Shown here: positions 18,801 through 27,800 of the stretch, piece by piece
Position numbering within the stretch: the first letter of the stretch is position 1
Layout: every line of letters begins with the position of its first letter
Assembly: GCF_900167535.1 (NCBI RefSeq)
Contig: NZ_FUYE01000006.1
Span: forward strand, 296,163 to 360,162
Source of the DNA: Prosthecobacter debontii
Lineage (GTDB): Bacteria; Verrucomicrobiota; Verrucomicrobiia; Verrucomicrobiales; Verrucomicrobiaceae
Length of the DNA: 64,000 bases
Direction: 5' to 3'
Made by a program: the position numbers and the translations under genes
The notes under the pieces: generated by a model
What the model saw: the letters and a program-made list of their open reading frames with translations, nothing else
Database searches by the model: none
What the model was told of the DNA's origin: nothing

Positions 18801-21800
18801 AACTGCGCCTGACCAATAACAACACCTTCACAGGCGCGATGAACATCCTTCGTTTCGCGACAGCAGCCGTGCCTTGGCAGGATAATCTGGTCACCATCAA
18901 CGGCATCGATTATCAGACTTATGGTGATGCGGAAGCCTGGGCAGAATGGGGAGTCACCCTCTCCGGCCTGAATGGAGCCGTCTCCGGCACCAGCGCCATC
19001 AATCTCCAGCGCAGAGGTTTGCTTGTGTTGGACAATACGACACGTCTCGACCAGACGAGTGACCTCGCTCACATCAATGGTGAATCCTCCGTTTTCGGTG
19101 GCTACAATGGTGACCGCATCAATGATGCAGCCAGCATTAATTTCAATCACGGCTGGCTCAAGATCTTCGGCAATTCCGATGTGCAGATTCAAAATGAGAA
19201 TCTGGCCACCGCCGGAGGTGCACGAGTCAATGTGCTCTCAGGCACCAACATTTTGGATCTGATCCCTGCGGACGGAGCAAACACCTCCATGCGGGTAACC
19301 ATCGGAGAGATCTCCCGCAGTGCAGGCTCGGTGCTCCAGATCAACGCCTTGGACTCCACCACGCGCTTTAGCTCCAATTACAATCCTTCGAGTCCCACAG
19401 ATACGGTTGGCGTTTACTTGAACAGCATCGGCACTCTGACCCAGGTCGGAGGTAGCACCGTGGCTGGCACCCAGAACAAGTCCGTCATCATCGGCCTCTT
19501 CGGTGGCATCATGCCGCATGAGTATCTCAGTGATGTCCGCCAGCTTGCTTACAATAACGGCGGGGCCTCCGATTACCTCAACCAGGGGCGTAACCAGCAA
19601 TACATCACGGCAGGCCACTTCATGACCTACGATCCGGCGACCAAACTGCTGCGCCCGCTGGATGATTCAGAGTATTTCATGCCTTCCGATGGCATGATCG
19701 ATACTCTGAATGGCTCGTCGGGTAAAAACATCAACCTGATGGATAACTACACGGTCGTTCGTCAGAATACCACGATCAATGCCCTGCGTTTCGGCCCGCT
19801 TTCGGATGTCAATGGCTCCGGTGGAGCAATCAATACGACAACCACTTTGACGGACCTTCCTGATGGGCAAGCTATCCAGCTCTACGTGAACGGCACCCTG
19901 CGTATCAGCTCTGGCATGATCAGCAGTGCTAACTTTGCGACGGCGAATACGAACAACTTGGCCACCTACATCATGGGTGGGGTTTTGAATTTCGGTAGCC
20001 GGGAAGCGATCATCAACAACCAAAACACACTGGTTCGCGCTTCGGATGGTGTTGTGACCACAGGGAACTTGGAAATCCGCTCCAGCATCGCCGGCACAGG
20101 AGGTCTGCTGAAGACAGGGCTCGCTCAGGTGATCTTGGATGGTTTCAACACTTATTCAGGAGTGACGACGGTGAGCAACGGTAACCTGTATCTGCGCAAC
20201 GGCCGGCAGGCGCTGGGCGTGAGTGGCCCTGGAAACGGTGTGGTGATCGAGGGCAACGGTAACCTTTTCTCTGACCAGGGGATTCAGATCGGTCGTGCTG
20301 ATGCTTATGAGGACGTTTTGGTGAAGGCCCTCCAGGGGAATCAGTCTGTGTTCCGTGTGAGCCAAGACGTCACCAACTGGTTCGGTAACTTGATTATCGA
20401 CAATGTGGATGTTGCGGGGCAAACGCTCTTCACACCGATTGTTCGTTTGGATAACTCCGCATCAACCATTATGAATGGGGATATCTACGGCGGCTCCTCA
20501 GCGGTGACCAATGACGTGGTCGCTATCGATTCACGCATTGTGCAGTTCGAAGGTGCGGGCAGCAATAACTACATCTTCCGTGGGCAGTTTGGAGACCGTG
20601 CAGATGCCAATGGCAACGCCACATCCATTGCCAACACGATCTCGACTCTGCCGACCCTAGTCGGCGTTCGCACGAATGAAAACGAAGTCTTGCGTGTGAA
20701 CTTCGCCGGTGCGGCGGATACTAACTACATCTTGGAGCAGCAATACAATGCTGTTGGTCGCCTGACTCTGGTTCAGGGCACCATGCTGGTCAACTATGAC
20801 CCGAATGATCCGCTTCGTGATGGCAACGGCTTCTGGACGGATAGCGCGATCTCGAAGATGCCCGGAGCCAGCTCGGCAAACAGCTTCGCTCTCAATGGCA
20901 ACACCACTCACCATGGTTTCACGATGGGAACCAGCAGCAATGGTAGTAGCAGTCTCTTCCTCACCCGGGATGGGCAGAACTTTAACATGTCCACTTGGAG
21001 CACCACGGGCTCAGGTTTGAAATTCGTCGGTGGTATCAATGAATCCGGTACCGTAAGTTTTGGCACTCCGTCTGCAACAGGGACCCTAACCGCAAGTGGC
21101 AATAGTGGCCTGCGTCTCTATGCCGCACCGGGGGGCACCGTGGTGTTCGACCAAGTTCTGCTGGGCGCACCCGGCACGGCTCCGAACAACGTTGGTTTTA
21201 CCAAAGCGGGCCGCGGCACCGTCGTGCTGCGTAATTCCACAAGCACGACTGCGGCCACTGGCACTTTCGAGCTCGCCGGCGGTAAGCTCGTTCTCGATTA
21301 TTCGAGCGGGATGAATACGGCGATGTTCTCCAACAGCCATGCGGCTTTTGGGGGCGGGACCGTCGAAGGTAATGCAAATGCGAATGATCCTAGTTTCATT
21401 AACTTCGCCAGCGCCACGAATGCCATTCTCCAACTCAGAATGGGCACAACGGAGTTGGTGGCCAAAGGCATCGGTGACAACTGGATGGCCTTCAATCTAG
21501 GCAATGCGGGCACCACGACCTCTGCCACTTTGACCCGTGAGCAGGGCGCTGTGGTGAACTTCGTCGATGCGGGGTTGGGCATCTTCTCGCTCAACTTCAA
21601 CGCAGCGACGATCGCCAGTAACCAGATCGCTAAAAATGCGGTGATCCCTTGGGCAACTTACAGCGACACTGTTCGTGAAGCGGATGACTTCGCCATGGTG
21701 ACGGCCACAGGCAATCCTACGGTCAGCTTCACGGCCACCACCACCAGCGGCAATGCTAACCTGACAAACGTGACCAACACGGATGCTCTCACCGTGGGGA

Positions 21801-24800
21801 TGACGGTGTCAGGCGCCGGTATCCCGACAGGGACGACCATCACTCGCATTGCTGGCACGACGGTTGTGCTTAGCGCAACCACCACGGCCAACGGAACCAA
21901 CATCACCTTGAGCGCCACCATGGATAACCGGGTGAATACGTTTGCTCGTGCAGCAGGTGACTATCAGAACAACGTCGCAGCCTGGACTGCGGGGCAGAAT
22001 ATCTCGGAGACCAGCGGCGGTGTCTTTACCGGAGCCCTGGCCTCGGATCTGAATCTCACAACCTTGCGTTTTGATTCAGCTCAAAACAGCACCGTAACCA
22101 TTAACACAGGCCGGACCTTGAGAATCGGCAATAGTGTCGCAGGTGGTTTGCTGGTCAGCAGCAATACGGGGACTGCCAATAAAACCATCACCGGCGGTTC
22201 TCTCACGACGGCGAACTCGGCTCCTGAATTGATCCTGCATCAATATGGCAAAGGGATTTTGACCATCAATTCGGTGATCACAGGCAGCATCGGCCTCACC
22301 ATCGCAGGTCCATCCTCGACCTCGCCGGATACGCTCGGCACGACAGGGATTGTTCGCCTCACGGCCAATAACACCTACACGGGCTCGACGAACATTCTGG
22401 GCGCAGCGTTGGAAATTTCGAATGTCTTGGCTCTGGGGCCTAACCCAAGCTCAGTCGCCGCCTCCCAGATCAAGCTCGATGGCGGTACCTTGCGCTGGAC
22501 GGGTGACGTCGGTGCCCTAGGGAACCGCGGCATCCTGATCGATGGCAATGGCGGGGTGATCGATGTGGTCAATCCAGCGGGCAACCTTGTTGTTGGCACG
22601 GCTTTGGTGGGCACTTCTGCCACAGTGACCTCCGAAGAAATTTATGGCGGGGACCTGATCAAGACGGGTGCAGGTGCTCTGACGATGCTTGGGAATTCAG
22701 GTTTGCAAGGCTTGTTGGATGTGCGTCAGGGCAGTCTGATCCTTATGAAAGACAATGGGGACGCCGCTGCAGGAACGACAACCGTACTAGGCACGAGCCG
22801 TTCTGTCGCTGACGGCACCATCATGCGTAGCGGCACAAATATTCAGGTCTTTCTCGGTAACGTTGATCCGGCGGACGGTGGGGATTGGAATATCGAAGAG
22901 TACTTCACCTTTGAAGGGGGGAACACGTTTACTTATGGCGGTTTCCATGATGTTTCCACAAACCTGCTGGAAACGATTAGCACCGATCAAGTCCAGATTT
23001 TCAACCTGGGGAGTCGCCGTCCGCTTAATCTCAATGGGGTGATCGATATCAAGGGCACCACCACCTTCGATGTGACCTTCGGTGGAACTCTTCGTCTCAA
23101 TAACAACGCCGGTTACCTCAGTGGTTCGGGCGACATTGTTAAGGATGGTCTCGGAAGCCTTCACTTCCGCGCCAACGAAGCCGAGTGGAAGGGAAATCTG
23201 ATCGTCAAACAAGGCACCGTCTATGCGGGCAGCCAGGCGGACGTCCTCGGCACGGGTTATCTCTCTGGCAAAACCATTACGCTGGGGGATACCGAGCGGC
23301 AGGGCTCAGCGGAGCTTCTGATTAACAATGCGGAGAGCGTCAACGGTTGGGTTTATGAGATCAACCACGACATCAACGTGGTGTATAACCCCGCTCAGAC
23401 GAAGCGATTGGGATCTGAAAACATCATGAATGGAGACACGGTCTCTTACAATGGTGACATCACCCTCAATGACAGCCTCATCCTGCTCATCCGCGACACT
23501 GGCCTGGCCGTCGGCGGGGAACAATCCTACGTTAACTTCAACGGCAGCTTCAAAGATGGTGCTGTGACGAGTGGCAACCTGGTTGTTCAAGCGGACGACA
23601 ACAACACCGGCCTGAATGACCAAGTCGCCAACCGCATGTATGGCTATGCGGTGCTGAATGGGGACAACAGTGCCTGGACCGGAGACATCTCCATCAGTAC
23701 TAACGTGGCCAACGGCACCAACAGTGGTTACAACCAAGACGTCACCACCATTCTGCGCCTGGGGCACTCCAAAGCTCTGACGGCGGCGAATGATGTGACG
23801 ATGAATTACAACTCCATCCTCCAGGCGGGAGGGCAGAATGTCACGATCGGTAACCTCCTGACCAAAGGCGGTGATGGCCAGTTCTACGGTGATTCTGGGA
23901 CCATTTCAGCCAGCGGCACGGCTGGAGCGACCAATGGTAGTTCGGAAATCATTGAGAACGCTTCGGCGACAGCGGCCAATCTGACCATCGCTCAAACCAC
24001 CCCCGTGACCTATGAAGCCTCGTGGGATGCCTTTTTCCGTGACGGCACTTTGAACAGCACGTTCGGGGCTCCCGGAGCCAATATTCTCCAGCCAAGTGCG
24101 GCCTTGAGCATCACGAAGACCGGTGCTGGGTGGGCGACCTTGACCCTGGACAATGACTACACAGGCACGACCTATGTCGATGCTGGCGTGCTGCAAGTGG
24201 GTCGGAATGGCGTGGGTGATACCGGGGCTGTTACCGCGATGGGCACGATTGTTAAGTCTGGCGGCACGTTGGCGGGTTCCGGCACCGTTCAGGGAAGATT
24301 GTCGATCCTTTCCGGTGGGATGCTCAAAACAGGGGATTCCGCAGGCCAGGATATTGGTACCCTGACGGTGAATGGGGACGTCCTCTTCGCCACCGGTTCA
24401 CAGGCGCTCATGCAGGTGCGTGCAGCGTCCTATAACAATCCCGGGGCGCTCATGGAATCTGACCAGCAGTATGATGCTTGGCTGAGCCGCATCGTGACGG
24501 CCAATGATGCCTTCTCCAATGCCCTGAATGACTTGGTGACGACTTTCCAACATGATATGGTCTCCTCGACCGGGAGCATCCTTCTCTCTGGTGGCAGCAA
24601 AATCACGCTGCAGAGCGACGGCTACACACCGAAGGCTGGAGATGTCTTCACCCTCTTCCGCGGCAACTCCTATGCGGGGAATTTGAATGTGGGGAATGCC
24701 CGCCGTTACGGGGGGGAGACCGACGCCACGCTGGATCTGATCCTGTTCGCCTTGGGGGGTAACCTGATGTGGGATGTCAGCCTTTTCAATCAGTATGGCA

Positions 24801-27800
24801 TCCTGGTGGTGGTCGAGGGCGACGTCCAGGCGCAGACCTTTGACCCGCCCGTGATCACTCAGCAGCCGACTTCCAATCAGAGCCAGACTGAACAACTGGA
24901 CCCTGGCGTTTCAGTGACCTTGACGGCCGCTGCCACGGGACCAACCAACGCAGGTGATGTGTCCTATCAGTGGCTGCGCAATGGCATCCCCGTGGACAGT
25001 TCTCAGGCGAAAAAAGCGAGCTACACCTTCGTCTCTAGTTATGAGACCAAAGGCGTCTACACCGTTGCGGCCACGAACAAAGGTGGCACCACGATTTCGT
25101 CAGGTTCTGCGACAGTGCTCGTGAAGGACCTGCCGGATATCACGGTTGGGCCAAGCTCGGTGACCGTCGATCCTGGTGCTACCCACGTCTTCAACGTCTC
25201 CGCTGGAGGTGAGGCACCCCTTTACTACCAGTGGTTTAAGAATGGCGCTGCTGTGGGTCCTGCCACGACAACCTCGTCGTTGACCTTGACCGAGATCACT
25301 GAGGACGATGAAGGCTCTTATTATGTGGTGGTGTCCAACGATGCCGGCACAGATACGAGCACTGCGGTCACCCTCACGGTGCGTGACCCTGTCTCGAACA
25401 TCGTCGTGACCATGAATCCGACGGAGACGTATGCGGGACAAGACATTCAGTTTGCCGTCACTCACGCCGGAGATGGGCCATTTACCTATCAATGGCTGCG
25501 GGATGGTGTCACGATCTCGGGTGCGACGAAGAGCAGCTTCATCTTGAAGAATGCTCAGCAGACCAGCCCGGAAACCATCAGTGTCAGAATCACCGCGCCC
25601 AACAATATTAATTATGAGAGCGATGCTCTGCCGCTGGTCCTTCGCCCAGCGGATCCAGTCATCGTCACCGCATCCTTGTCTCAGACCGTCCTCTCTGGCT
25701 CCTTGCTGGATCTGAAAGTCGTCGCGACAGGGCGTCCTGTGTTGAACTATCTCTGGAAGAAAGATGGTAAGGCTCTGGCTACGGCCGTGACGCCTGACAT
25801 CTCCAAGATCGCCACACTGACTGATGGGGGCAATTACACGGTGGATGTCACCAACACGGCGAACAAAGATTCCGTGCCTGCTACGGACCCGATCATTGTC
25901 GTGGTGGTGGATGGTGCGCAGCGCCTCTTGCCAGTGCCGCTAGGGCAGACTGCCTCCTTTACCGCCAATGTCAGCGCTAACAAGCGCACACCGCTGACCT
26001 ATGAATGGCAGCGTGTGACGGTGGAAGAAGGCATCATCGATCCTGGTGAAGACGAAATTGAAGGCACCGAAGATGACGTGTTCGGCGATATCGAGACCCT
26101 GACCCCTATGGCGGCTGATCCTGCGGATCCGACTCGCATCACGGGCATCAATACGAAGGTCATGAAGATCGCCCGGACGACGACGGCTGACCTGGGGCTC
26201 TATCGCTGCACCGTGACCGGTCCTGGTGGGGCCGTTACAGGCTGCCAGTATGAGTTGCGGCTCTACACCACGGCACCAGAGTTTGATGCGGGCAGCCCTG
26301 ATGTCGACATCGTGAATAAGACCATTGCGTTCCCTTCGGGGACGGTGGGACGGCAATACACCTTTGAGCTTCCCATCAATCACTCTGACATCACGAAGAC
26401 TCCTGATAAGATCGCTGTGTCGGGCCTCCCTTCTGGACTGAAGGCAGATCCGGTCTCCGGTATCATCACGGGGGTCCCTGTCGCAGCTCGTGTGGGCGGT
26501 TATCCTGTGACGGTGACTCTCTCCAACCGATATGGCAAGATCGCCTATCGTGGGAATATCCAGATTGATGCCCTGTCCGACATGGTCGTAGGCACGTGGG
26601 TGGCTACGGTGGACCGTGACCCGGCGATCGGTGGAAATCTGGGCGGACGTGTGGATCTTACGGTGACCACGCAGGCGACTTACTCCGGTAAGCTCACACT
26701 CGCAGGGGCCGCCTACTCCTTTAAAGGCAGTCTCGATATGGAAGGCATCAATCCGAAAGGCTCGGTGGTGATCCGTCCGAAGGGGGCCGCTGCATTGACC
26801 CTCAATTTCGAGATCAATCAGGGGAATAACACCTTCCGCTCCGGTTCCGTCACGGATGGCAATAGCACGGTGAACTTCCAGGGTTGGCGCAAGGTGTTCA
26901 GTAAGCTTGTCACGGCTCAGACCTACACAGGCTACTACACCATGGCGATCGGTCTCGACCCTCAAGTCCTGCCGCCAGACGATCAACCTGAAAACGGATC
27001 CCCGATCGCCTCGGGTGATCCAGATCTGCCCTTGGGTGTCGGCTACGCCACCTTTACCGTGGCTGTGGATGGCAGTGTCAAAATTGCCGGGCTCATGCCA
27101 GACGGTGAGAAAATTAGCATGTCCACCTTCATCGGGCCAAACGGCGAGATCGGTGTGTATCAATTCATGTATAAGGCTCTGCGTCCAGGTGGTTCTATCC
27201 ATGGCTTGATGGACATCGATGACCAAGGCGATGCCGTTTCTGCAGATCCCACGAATTCCCTGAACACGCTCACAGGGGATGCCACATGGGTGCGTCCAGC
27301 GGCGACGAAGGCCGGTGCTCGTTACTTCGCGAAAGGATTTGGCATCATCGGCGCACCCTATGGCTTGCCTGTGGAACTGATCGTCCGCGGTGGTCGTTAT
27401 GATCCTCCTGCCGTGGATATGGCAGTGCTCGGGATTGATCCGCCGAACGTCGGTGAAGCTCCGGTCAATAACAGCCGGATTGAATTCACCCACGGGGGAG
27501 ACATCCGCTACGTCTACTCCATCGGCAACCAGCCCTTCGTTTCGAGGAATCCGAATGCGGACTTTGCGGTCACTCTGAATAGCAAGATCCTCATGCTGGA
27601 TCCGATCAACAATGTCGCCAAAACTTCTGTTAAGGCGGCTCCGAAGACGGGGATTGTCACGGGTGCCTTTGATGCTCGCGACTACAACCCTCGTTTCCCT
27701 GAGATCAAACCTGACATCGTCATCCGCAAAGTGAAGTTCCAGGGGGTAATTATCAAAGAGGGCGGTGAATCGATTGCTGTCGGCTACTTCATGTTGCCCC

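Noticed and set aside
25940..27493. 517-codon minus-strand frame inside the giant gene
   Set aside because: Antisense to Ig-like domains that are clearly coding on the plus strand.
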